In this document: piece after piece, positions 38,263-46,204 of the stretch | How the letters are laid out: every line of letters begins with the position of its first letter | Numbering within the stretch: the first letter of the stretch is position 1 | Notes under the pieces: model-generated | The model's database searches: none | What the model was told of the DNA's origin: nothing | The model's input: the letters and a program-made list of their open reading frames with translations, nothing else | NCBI GenBank assembly: GCA_963831005.1 | Contig: CAWHOW010000026.1 | Coordinates: forward strand, 186,001-250,000 | From: CAWHOW01 sp963831005 | Lineage (GTDB): Bacteria; Bacteroidota; Bacteroidia; Bacteroidales; CG2-30-32-10 | Reading direction: 5' to 3' | Length of the DNA stretch: 64,000 bases | Program-made: the position numbers and the translations under genes

Positions 38263-38337
38263 AAAATTTCTATTAAACTCATTTCATTAATTTCTTTTTG
38301 ACTCATTCTTTTTCTAAAATGGTTCTCAAAACAGCAA

Positions 38338-39258
38338 TTAAGGCGTTGTATGAAATATCACATTATAAATATTCTGATTGTCTGCTTTCAATTTGTTTGA
38401 AGAATAATAAGCATTGATTCCGCGGGAATCGGTGATAAAATAATTATCGTCAGCGGTTGAGTTCACAGGGGCACCAAGATTTTCAGGTACCGACCAAAAG
38501 CCATCATCATTCAGTGTAGTACTGAAAATATCATAACCGCCCATGCTATTATGCCCCTTTGAACTGAAATATAATGTGGCAGCATCAGCCATCATGAAAG
38601 GTGATTCTTCGTCTTCAGCCGTATTGATTTTGCTTCCAAGATTAACAGGTTCGCTCCAGTTTCCGCTTGATAATCTTTCAGAAGACCAGATATCCTTGCC
38701 ACCAAAACCACCTGGCCTATCACTAACAAAGTATAAGGTATTTCCATCAGGACTTAAAGATGGGCTGCACTCAGTATATTTAGTATTGATATTAAGTTTG
38801 TGCGGAGAAAATGAACTTTTCCTTAAATCAACTGAATAAATATCATCATCAATTGTAATGAATATTTCCACAAAATTCATATTCTTATTAATTTCCTGAA
38901 ATAGCGCATAGTCCTTTATCAAACTAATTGGCTTTGACCAGGTAGAAGAACTGCTATCGAATTTAGAGAATAGAAAATCCCTGCTTATTAGTACATTTTT
39001 ATTGTTCCTGTTATCCGCGCAATATATTAACCCTGCATTTATCTCAGAAATATATATAGGATATACGGAGTATGTACCATTGATCACTTCACTAAGGACT
39101 TTTACATCAATGTGTGAAATTCCTGATAGTATTGCTGAATTATGATAAAAGAAAGAGGGAGGATTAAATGATTTCACTCTTTTAATTGTAAATGCCTGTA
39201 TATCTACCATAGATTCCAGCAAGCATATTACTGAAATTATTGTGATGATCTTTTTCAT
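38338..39258 (-). CDS. Exported PD40/TolB-like beta-propeller protein
   Basis: 306 residues with a signal peptide to about residue 22. It has WD40-like PD40 repeats: ECSPSLSPDGNTLYFVSDRPGGFGGKDIW, with its cousin ADAATLYFSSKGHNSMGGYDIF and a weaker third. These repeats are common in the periplasmic part of T9SS-associated PorE/OmpA-type proteins, but no OmpA domain is present here. It lies between two response-regulator genes of the same strand with gaps of 75 and 200 bases, so a regulatory link is possible but unproved. Confidence 0.75.
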   Translation of the reverse strand: MKKIITIISVICLLESMVDIQAFTIKRVKSFNPPSFFYHNSAILSGISHIDVKVLSEVINGTYSVYPIYISEINAGLIYCADNRNNKNVLISRDFLFSKFDSSSSTWSKPISLIKDYALFQEINKNMNFVEIFITIDDDIYSVDLRKSSFSPHKLNINTKYTECSPSLSPDGNTLYFVSDRPGGFGGKDIWSSERLSSGNWSEPVNLGSKINTAEDEESPFMMADAATLYFSSKGHNSMGGYDIFSTTLNDDGFWSVPENLGAPVNSTADDNYFITDSRGINAYYSSNKLKADNQNIYNVIFHTTP

Positions 39259-39462
39259 AATACTGTATATTATGATGATTAAATAACACTAATTGATTTT
39301 GATGTAAAAGTACTTCGTGGAGATGAACTAAGAATCAGTATTAATGATGAAAATTTTTACTGTTCTTTAAAGGAAGTAGCTATAAATAGTGAGACAAGAA
39401 TAAAATCGCCTGTGGATTAAAACAATTTCAGGAAACTGCAAAAGAAATAAAGAAGTCCGGCA

Positions 39463-40428
39463 TTACAATTCCACAAGCCTGTTGCGTATGGCATACATCA
39501 CTAAATCGGCAGTGTTTCTGGATTCGGTTTTTGCAATAAGGTTGGCGCGGTGTGTATCAATGGTATGTTTGCTTAAAAATAATTTTTCTGCTATTTCGGT
39601 AGTTGATAAACCCCGACATATTAGCTTTAGTACTTCTATCTCGCGAGTAGAGAATTTTATTTTATTTGAATCTTTCCCGGTAAAGAGCTCTGTTCCTCTT
39701 TCCGACTTTGCTTCGATGATATTTCCCATCAGGCATTCTTTCCCTTTGATTGTGACCATAGCGCCATACACTTCAATAACAGCAGGGGACTGATCTTTTT
39801 TAAATATATTCAGCTCTGTATGAACAAAGCTTTGTATGCCTTTGATACAACTGTGAATTTTTTCCAGCGAATCATCACTCTCTTCTCCCAAAACCATATC
39901 TTCAAAACTCATTAATGACAGGTCCTCTTTGCTGTATCCCAGTACCTCTGTAAGCTTCAAATTGGAATACTCGAATTTATTCTCGTGATAAATATAAACT
40001 CCGACAATCGGGTTATCAAGCAACATATAGATCTGTTCGTCATTCTGCTTCAAATATCTTTCGTGCTTTTCAAGCCTGATCTTAATTATTTTTAACAATT
40101 CCGGAAACTGAAATGGTTTAGTGAGGTAATCATCTGCTCCTAATTGCATACCCTGCCGGATGTCTTCTTTTTCACTTTTTCCGGTAAGGAAAATAAAAGG
40201 GATATTACACAAGGATGGAATTTGCTGAAGTGTTTTGCATACCTCATATCCATTTTTTTTGGGCATAGAAACATCACAGACAATAAGATCGGGAATAATT
40301 TCAATAGCAAACTGTATTCCTGACACACCATCTTTAGCAGAGTGTACCTCAAATCCTTTTTCTTTCAGAAAGTCAATAGTCGATTCAAGAATTATTAAAT
40401 CATCTTCAATAACAAGAATCTTTTTCAT
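39463..40428 (-). CDS. Response regulator with receiver, PAS and LuxR-type DNA-binding domain
   Basis: 321 residues from the ATG at 40428 (MKKILVIEDD). An ATG 33 bases earlier would add an atypical leader. The receiver has D52 (LIVCDVSMP) and the conserved Lys (DDYLTKPF). The PAS domain spans about 125-235 (LDNPIVGVYIYHENKFEYSN). The helix-turn-helix is at the C-terminus (FSTREIEVLKLICRGLSTTE, HTIDTHRANLIAKT). It is predicted to be phosphorylated by a histidine kinase not in this window and to bind DNA. The -7 element TAAATTTG is at 40481-40488. Confidence 0.93.
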   Translation of the reverse strand: MKKILVIEDDLIILESTIDFLKEKGFEVHSAKDGVSGIQFAIEIIPDLIVCDVSMPKKNGYEVCKTLQQIPSLCNIPFIFLTGKSEKEDIRQGMQLGADDYLTKPFQFPELLKIIKIRLEKHERYLKQNDEQIYMLLDNPIVGVYIYHENKFEYSNLKLTEVLGYSKEDLSLMSFEDMVLGEESDDSLEKIHSCIKGIQSFVHTELNIFKKDQSPAVIEVYGAMVTIKGKECLMGNIIEAKSERGTELFTGKDSNKIKFSTREIEVLKLICRGLSTTEIAEKLFLSKHTIDTHRANLIAKTESRNTADLVMYAIRNRLVEL

Positions 40429-40480
40429 AATATTCTGTACTAAACTAAAATTAATGGCCAACTCATGTTCTTTGCAATTA

Positions 40481-40488
40481 CAAATTTA
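40481..40488 (-). promoter_or_regulatory. -7 promoter element of the LuxR-type regulator
   Basis: Reverse-strand TAAATTTG, about 50 bases upstream of the ATG at 40428. Confidence 0.4.
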
Positions 40489-40604
40489 GCTTATTTTAAT
40501 CACTTCTTGACTAATTAATCCTGTTTTTCAGGAATTTCTTTTGCATTTCTAATTAGAAATGCGTTTACCACACGTTCTATAATAAAAGAAATGACAAGTG
40601 ATTC

Positions 40605-40760
40605 GGGGGATAAAAAAAGACGATCCAAGTATTTTACCTGAATCGTCATCCGTTGTAGCGGGAACCGCTGCAATATCTAACCGTTTTATAGCCGACTTTA
40701 CTGCTATTATTGATTTTTCTAAATTCTTAAACTCTAAACTTGTTTTAAATAGTGTATTTG
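40605..40760 (-). ncRNA. Candidate small RNA with its own promoter and terminator
   Basis: On the reverse strand a TACTTTTG -7 element (40767-40774) is followed by about 150 bases without a credible ORF. A hairpin (gacgattc...ggatcgtc, arms 40640-40647 and 40619-40626) and seven T (40612-40618) come next. Just before the hairpin is cccgctacaac (40652-40662 reversed), the same 11 bases that end the initiator tRNA at 51663-51673, in the same position relative to its terminator. It may be a small RNA, or the remnant of a tRNA 3' end left by integration. Confidence 0.45.
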
Positions 40761-40766
40761 ATAATG

Positions 40767-40774
40767 CAAAAGTA
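40767..40774 (-). promoter_or_regulatory. -7 promoter element of the candidate small RNA
   Basis: Reverse-strand TACTTTTG, matching TAnnTTTG. Confidence 0.4.
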
Positions 40775-40864
40775 AACTAATTATATATATTAAATACAGT
40801 TAAATACTCTAACCCTTATTCATTGGGGAATATAAACTGGAATTAGAGTTAATATATGATATTA

Positions 40865-40897
40865 AAAAAGGCTTATTGTTTAGGATAAGCCTTTATA
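40865..40897 (-). terminator. Terminator of the DUF6266-like gene
   Basis: On the reverse strand, aaaggcttatcctaaacaat is followed by aagccttttttaat. The arms AAAGGCTTA/TAAGCCTTT are perfect and a T-run follows. Confidence 0.8.
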
Positions 40898-40914
40898 CTA
40901 AAAGTTGAATGTTA

Positions 40915-41592
40915 TTACATAATTAATACAGACCCGCTGCAGACGCTGTTAGAACACTGTGTTCCATCAGTGCTAATGAAAAAAGAATATACAAAAACCT
41001 TATCTCCAGACCAATTAATTGGAACTCTTTGTTCATCTGAGCCTGCTGACCTTAAAGTAGTGGATGCACCATAGTACCATTCCGCTTTTACCGAATCATA
41101 AGCAACAGTGTATAATATATCATTATTGCTAGGGTCGAGTGTGTCAATAGGAGGAGTCCAGGTTCTTTTAATACATTCAGCTAAATCAACTGTTGAAACT
41201 AAATTCAAAGGAGTAAATAAAGGGCCTTGAGCTACTAATAAATTATTGTAGTTGATAGACCAGTTACCAAGAGAACCCTGAATTGCAGTTTTAATATTTG
41301 CCTTCATGAATGCATTGTATGCGCTTTTACCGACTGCCATGTTTTGAAATGATGTACGAATTAATCCCAAAAGAACTCTTGATTCGTAAACCATAAGTTT
41401 AAACTTTGTACGTTGGCTTACTTGCTTCTTTGTTTTAGGGTTTTTTACTTTAATTGGTTTTGAACGAATAGTGTTTTTGCCAAAAACTTCGGAGAACACT
41501 GCATTAGCGAATTTTTTTCTTGCTTTTCCTATTATAGGATTCTGAACGATTGCCATGAGAATCATCATGGGCTTTTCGGTTTTGTTTTTCAT
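40915..41592 (-). CDS. DUF6266-like protein
   Basis: 225 residues. The start (MAIVQNPIIGKARKKFANAVFSEVFGKNTIRSKP, then KNPKTKKQVSQRTKFKLMV) follows the DUF6266 plan of a G-K...G...V...K-x-P...K-x-x-Q-x-x-x-R-x-K-F motif. The C-terminus (CSNSVCSGSVLIM) also fits. The family is common in Bacteroidota and of unknown function; it has no signal peptide and often occurs in accessory DNA. It lies 40 bases downstream of the related gene at 41633. Confidence 0.75.
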   Translation of the reverse strand: MKNKTEKPMMILMAIVQNPIIGKARKKFANAVFSEVFGKNTIRSKPIKVKNPKTKKQVSQRTKFKLMVYESRVLLGLIRTSFQNMAVGKSAYNAFMKANIKTAIQGSLGNWSINYNNLLVAQGPLFTPLNLVSTVDLAECIKRTWTPPIDTLDPSNNDILYTVAYDSVKAEWYYGASTTLRSAGSDEQRVPINWSGDKVFVYSFFISTDGTQCSNSVCSGSVLIM

Positions 41593-41632
41593 AGTATTTG
41601 AGTTTTAATTTGGTTATTATTTTTATTAGAAT

Positions 41633-42199
41633 TTACACTTGTAAAGCACCTGACCTCTGTGTATGTCCGACAAGATTATTTTTTTTTGTAAAGGCAATAC
41701 TTTGAGTAAATGCCAAACAATAAACATCGGTTATCCCCGCTAAATGGTGATTTAATCTTATTGTCGCTGTGCCAGATGAACGGACAGCAGCATTAAGAAA
41801 TATCTGTACTTTATTCATTGCTTCATTGCAAGCACAAATATGAATTTTATCAGTGCCAGCGGAATTAGGAAGAAATTCAGTAGGGTCCCAAATGACATTT
41901 ATAGTGTTTGCTGACTGCCTTGACCAGCTTTCTTCATTAAAGGAATCCAGAACACCATTACTAACATTGAATTTATTAACATCAACGGAAGTAACACCTG
42001 AAACTGTTTTCATTGCATTTATGAGAGTATCAATCAAACAAGCATGAAAAGCGCTTTGATGAATTGCATGGCCTTTCCATCCAATACGGACAGCAGGATA
42101 AAATTCCTTAACAACATGTTGAGCAGCTTTAAACGCACCATATTGAGCTATTTGTATCCCATTATGTTTGCTGGTAAATGGTTTTTGGATTTTCAACAT
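41633..42199 (-). CDS. DUF6266-like protein, second copy
   Basis: 188 residues. The C-terminal half resembles DUF6266: NTINVIWDPTEFLPNSAGTD, then DKIHICACNEAMNKVQIF and a beta-rich end. The N-terminal K-P-...-G-x-x motif is less clear than in the next gene. It forms a two-gene unit with 40915-41592 ending at the terminator at 40865. Function unknown. Confidence 0.6.
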   Translation of the reverse strand: MLKIQKPFTSKHNGIQIAQYGAFKAAQHVVKEFYPAVRIGWKGHAIHQSAFHACLIDTLINAMKTVSGVTSVDVNKFNVSNGVLDSFNEESWSRQSANTINVIWDPTEFLPNSAGTDKIHICACNEAMNKVQIFLNAAVRSSGTATIRLNHHLAGITDVYCLAFTQSIAFTKKNNLVGHTQRSGALQV

Positions 42200-42361
42200 T
42201 GTTTAAAAATTTAGTTATTATCTGTAATTCTTCTTTTTTAAGCGGACTTGGTACGGACTTGATACAGTCTTGAGGCGGTCAATACTTGTCGCTTTCTAAT
42301 AAATATGCAGAAAAAATAAAAACGAAAAGAAAATAAGCAAAAAATGAAAAATAATTTTTAT

Positions 42362-42392
42362 AAAAAAAAAAGGAGCTTATTTGCTCCCCTTC
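42362..42392 (-). terminator. Terminator of the J-domain gene
   Basis: On the reverse strand, aggggagcaaataagctcct is followed by ten T. The stem is GGAGC/GCTCC with a short AT loop. Confidence 0.75.
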
Positions 42393-42393
42393 T

Positions 42394-42869
42394 TTAGCTA
42401 GATAATTCATGCTTTTCTTGATAATTTATAATTACATCGCTGCCATATTTTAAACGAATGGATTCAATCGTTTTGGGGCTGCGGTTTGAACTTTTATAAT
42501 CTGCAGGGCGGTAATACCACATAACCTTTTTAGGTGCAAAATAGAAGCCGATTTGCTTTAATATGCCCCTGTGCGGATATGTATTGCCTGAAATCCATAT
42601 CCAGTTACCGATTAATTCGATTATCAAGCCATCAAGGCCGATAATTTGATTTATAATTTCAGGGTAGCGAATAAATTCTTCTCTATCCTCTTCGGTTTCA
42701 TTGGAGAAATCAAATAAAGGGTTTTTCTGAATTTCTTCATACTCAAGGTTAATTTCCTGCATGGTTGCCGTGTTCCCCCCCGGTCAGGGTGGTGCAACAT
42801 GGCTAATTCTTTGTACTTGCGCTTCACTTCATCAAGTGTGCGGCAATCGTAAAAATATTTTATGTTCAT
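42394..42869 (-). CDS. J-domain protein, frameshifted in a G-run
   Basis: Two frames join into about 158 codons. The first (42869 to about 42778) encodes a J-domain core (MNIKYFYDCRTLDEVKRKYK, ELAMLHHPDRGG) with the HPD triad that stimulates Hsp70. The second (to 42394) continues NTATMQEINLEYEEIQ and ends KSSNRSPKTIESIRLKYG. The join falls in a run of seven G (42775-42781); eight would keep the frame. Short J proteins of this kind are often carried by mobile elements of the phylum. The shift may be a sequencing error or slippage. Confidence 0.75.
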
Positions 42870-43711
42870 AATGTTGAAATTTGGTTAATATTAATTTTAT
42901 TGAGTTCTGCGGCTTGCTGACGCGCGCCGCCGCATAAAAAAATATATCATTAAGAAAACCTTAGGCAACCAAAAAGCAAGCGGGTTGGGAAGTGTCAATG
43001 CTTTAGGTCATTTTTTTTATAGCAACTGAAAAAGAATAAAACTTAAAAAAAATGAATAAACCCGAAGGGCTTGGCATTGACTGAGCGTTGGCGGTGGCTT
43101 AACTTTGCCTAAGAGTTTTATTAATGATTTCCGAAATATCAATCGAAGTAAATTAAAGACAACTATTGAATAATCAAAAGGAATGCGTGGGATGGGAAAA
43201 AGCCAACCGCAAAGGGTTATAGTGCCTACAGCTCCAAACGAAGTGGAGGCTGCAATAAATGAAATGGGTTGCAGCCGAAACTTGCCAAGCTTCAACGGCG
43301 AACCACTGCGAACGGAGCAAGTGTGGTGCAAGCTTTAGCTTTTTTTCAAAAAGCGGCTTGAAGCATACACGAAGCGACTACGCAGGAGAGCCCAAAAAAA
43401 TAGCCGTCTGAACTTAAAGGGGCTGAAATGAAAGAGGGAATGAAATGAGAGATAGTGAGAGAAGCGAACGAATAGAATGCAATGAACCGAAAGAATAAAG
43501 CGGCTTTAAGGGCAGTAGAGGCTATGTGAGGAAGAAAGAGGAATTGCAAAAAGCATGACAGCCTTGCGATAGCAACCTATGGCGACACGGTGCTTGTTAT
43601 ACCTTTAAAACAAGCAAGCAATAACAAGGACAGTGACGGGCTGGCAAGAATTTTTGCTGACGACTGATGACGAACCCATTATAAACCTGCGATGGCTTGT
43701 GGGGTGGTATT
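42870..43711. other. Long noncoding, purine-rich, hairpin-rich segment
   Basis: More than 800 bases with no credible gene. The reverse-strand frames at 43017-43331 and 43346-43549 have no recognisable features. The plus strand is purine-rich. Inverted repeats are visible, for example GGCTGCAA (43248-43255) with TTGCAGCC (43269-43276), and accac/gtggt around 43302-43328. It could be a structured RNA, an origin or a transfer-related region of the island. I recognise no known RNA class. Confidence 0.45.
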
Positions 43712-44167
43712 TTAGTAAATTATTTCAATAGCACCTTTAGTTCTGTTTATTGTAATTCGAGCCAATTTAAAATCATTCAATACTAATACTTCATTACGAT
43801 TTTCAGGAATTTTAAATACACGGGCGCAATGAACATTAAATACATCGCTGGCATTCATTTCTATATAATCCTTTACGTTTGCTGTACAGATATTAATAAA
43901 ATCATTTTTATCAAAAAATAAAACAATGTCAACATCAGATGGTTCCTTATAATTACCTACAAGACTACCATAAATCCAAACTTTAAATTCTTTTCTAAGT
44001 TGATGTCTTTTAATAAATGATATAAACTCGCAATACTCGTTCCATCTTTTTTCGCGAATAAATTTCACATTTGACAAACTGTAAATAAAAAAATCCCTAA
44101 ATTGATTTTCAGTACACTTTATTATTTTATAAGGCTTTAAGAATCCTTTATTATCAAAATTAAACAT
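43712..44167 (-). CDS. Nucleotidyltransferase-fold protein
   Basis: 151 residues. FKVWIYGSLVGNYKEPSDVD is followed by IVLFFD, the G-S-x(8-10)-D-x-D signature of Pol-beta-like nucleotidyltransferases, with the metal-binding Asp pair (DVDIVL near residue 78). The N-terminal part is helical (NQFRDFFIYS, RWNEYCEFISFIKRHQLR). It has no signal peptide. It could be a MNT-like antitoxin or a DUF6932-type enzyme, but no HEPN partner is next to it. It starts seven bases after the frame of the preceding FISUMP gene ends. Confidence 0.7.
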   Translation of the reverse strand: MFNFDNKGFLKPYKIIKCTENQFRDFFIYSLSNVKFIREKRWNEYCEFISFIKRHQLRKEFKVWIYGSLVGNYKEPSDVDIVLFFDKNDFINICTANVKDYIEMNASDVFNVHCARVFKIPENRNEVLVLNDFKLARITINRTKGAIEIIY

Positions 44168-44208
44168 CTTTATTTTAATGACATTTCAAATAAATCAAAT
44201 AATCAGTT

Positions 44209-45261
44209 CTAGTTCTGCAAGCAGCGCACCGAAAACCCGAAAGTCTCACTGTTGATGTCCGGCTCGACTGCGCGTTACCTGCGTACAAGCCCCTGCCCCA
44301 TGCACCCGCGGCACTGTACTCCGTAGCCGACCAGAAGTGGGCGTCCGCGCCCAAATAGCCGATTGTGCCATCGCTGGAGCCGCCCGCAGGCAACGCTGTA
44401 AAACCACTACTGTTAGTTGCTCCAGTATTAGGGCTCGCCCAATGTGTTGTTCCTGCTTCTTTCATTTTACCACCGGCAACATCTTCCCCACCTAAAGTGC
44501 TGAAATTATACAAATAGTCTGTTAATGTTGTCCACTCGGCATCGGTTGGTAAATGCCAACCTGCAGGACATACAGTCTTTGCTGCCTCCCAAGTATAAAG
44601 ATAACCGTATGTTGCTACATTGTTTTGGTCATTGTTGTATGCCGAACAGCCACTACTTGCTTTATAGGCAAGGTTTTCAGCCATCCATGTTTGTGTGCCA
44701 ATTTTTACTGTTTTGTAAGTTTTACCATCTCTGGAGTCAGTAAAAGTTCCAGAAACCACTTTTATGGGTTCTTTATTAATATTAGTTTCTGGAATGATTG
44801 TATTTTTATTGGACACTGGCATTGTGCTTTTTAAATTCTGAAGTTCCGTGATTTTAGCTTTAACTTTATCATCATTTATTTGCTTAACATTTGGTTTGTC
44901 CGGGTCACTAATTAAATAATCATTATCAAGACATTTGTTTAACCAAGTTATCGAAGTATCCACAAAAGACGCAGTATTATTTGATTTCGCTTTTTCTTCA
45001 TAAATAGTTGCTATATCTTTAATATGTTTGATATAGAGTTTTTGAATTAAAAAGCAAAGATTTGTTTGAAGGCGTTCCATTCGGCTCAGAATTTTGGGCA
45101 TAAAAAGTCAGCAATTTTGGCAGAGCTGCGACATAATTTTTCGCTTGCATTAAAGGAGCAATATCCTTGTTGTATTTAACTTTTGTATCCTGAGCATTTA
45201 ATTGGGCTATTCCCAAGCTATATAATGCTATAATTAATAATAAAATTGTAATTTTTTTCAT
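44209..45261 (-). CDS. Exported FISUMP-domain protein with two frameshifts
   Basis: One gene of about 350 codons spread over frames. The signal peptide (MKKITILLLIIALYSLGIAQ) and TKVKYNKDIAPLMQAKNYVA come from the 45261-45019 frame. The rest starts near 45050 (LYIKHIKDIATIYEEKAKSN). The FISUMP domain starts TFTDSRDGKTYKTVKIGTQT and includes CPAGWHLPTDAEW. Near 44254-44256 one base is missing. Restoring it gives NSETFGFSVRCLQN and a stop at 44209, matching the ends of its paralogues. As it stands the frame runs on to 44175 with a foreign tail. The first shift is in a T/A homopolymer at about 45045-45060. The domain has a C-type-lectin-like fold. Confidence 0.75.
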
Positions 45262-45383
45262 TTTTGAATACCCTTATTTTAGTAAAACAATAATTTAATT
45301 TAACTTAAAATCCGTGATTATTTAAGAGTTGTGGACTATTTTTAAAGATTTTTCAATTTATAGTAAAAAAGTATCGTAGAAAA

Positions 45384-46082
45384 CTAATTATCTTTAATAC
45401 ATCGAACTGAAAAGCTATACGACTTATCATCGAAGCTGTGGTCTTTCTTCGACATCACGCTTCCTTTGGACAAGACCCAGTACCATGCTGTACGTGAATC
45501 GATGAAATCTGTAGCCAACCAGAAATAGCAGTTCCTCCCTACCAATTCGAACTGGTTATCTATGAAGCTACCCGCAAGTAGTGCTGTAAAGCCACTTTCG
45601 TTATTACCTGCTAAGTCATCCGAATATTTTAATTTGCCACCTGCCACAAATTCACCACCTAAATAGTTCATTAATATTGTCCACTCGTCAACGGTGGGCA
45701 AATGCCAACCTGCAGGGCATACAGCCATTGCAGTTTTCCAATCATAAAGGTAACCGTATATTGCCACATTGCTTTGATTATACTCGGGTGCACGACAACC
45801 ACTGTTTGCTTTATATGCAAGGTTCTCGGCGAACCAAGTTTGAGTGCCAATTTTTACTGTTTTGTATGTTTTACCATCTCTGGAATCAGTAAAAGTACCA
45901 GCTCCCTTCATAGCTTCTTTTGATGGTTGGTTTCTTTTTGCTGATTCAATTGAGTCGGCAATTCGTATTGAATCAGCAAGATGTTTCGCGTGCTCAATGT
46001 TGTCTTTAGCTTTTTTAGATTTGCTTGAGCAGCTATACAAAGCAATTAATACAACTGCTAATAAAATTGTTAATTTTTTCAT
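45384..46082 (-). CDS. FISUMP-domain lipoprotein
   Basis: 232 residues. Lipoprotein signal MKKLTILLAVVLIALYSCSS with Cys at about 18. A charged linker (KAKDNIEHAKHLADSIRIAD) precedes the FISUMP domain (FTDSRDGKTYKTVKIGTQTW, then CPAGWHLPTVDEW, YFWLATDF, SFSVRCIKDN). The domain body is highly similar to its neighbours, but the last 50 codons differ strongly. It is predicted to sit on the cell surface or in the periplasm and to bind an unknown ligand. Confidence 0.88.
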   Translation of the reverse strand: MKKLTILLAVVLIALYSCSSKSKKAKDNIEHAKHLADSIRIADSIESAKRNQPSKEAMKGAGTFTDSRDGKTYKTVKIGTQTWFAENLAYKANSGCRAPEYNQSNVAIYGYLYDWKTAMAVCPAGWHLPTVDEWTILMNYLGGEFVAGGKLKYSDDLAGNNESGFTALLAGSFIDNQFELVGRNCYFWLATDFIDSRTAWYWVLSKGSVMSKKDHSFDDKSYSFSVRCIKDN

Positions 46083-46204
46083 TTTAGAATACCCTTTCTT
46101 TTAGTAAAGCAATAATTTATTTTAACTTAAAATTAAAAGTTATTAGATAGTTGCGAATTATTTTTAAAGATTTTCAATTTCTATTATTAATGTAACGTAG
46201 AAAC

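Noticed and set aside
40640..40730. tRNA gene at the gttgtagcggg word
   Set aside because: Only the last 11 bases resemble a tRNA. No anticodon or T arm can be folded.
40598..40780. 60-residue plus-strand ORF
   Set aside because: It is antisense to a promoter-terminator unit and crosses the terminator hairpin. Its SVVAG similarity to the recombinase end is due to the shared 11-bp tRNA-like word.
43017..43549. Two reverse-strand ORFs in the noncoding segment of the island
   Set aside because: Composition and residue use look like chance translation of a purine-rich strand. No start context or domain.
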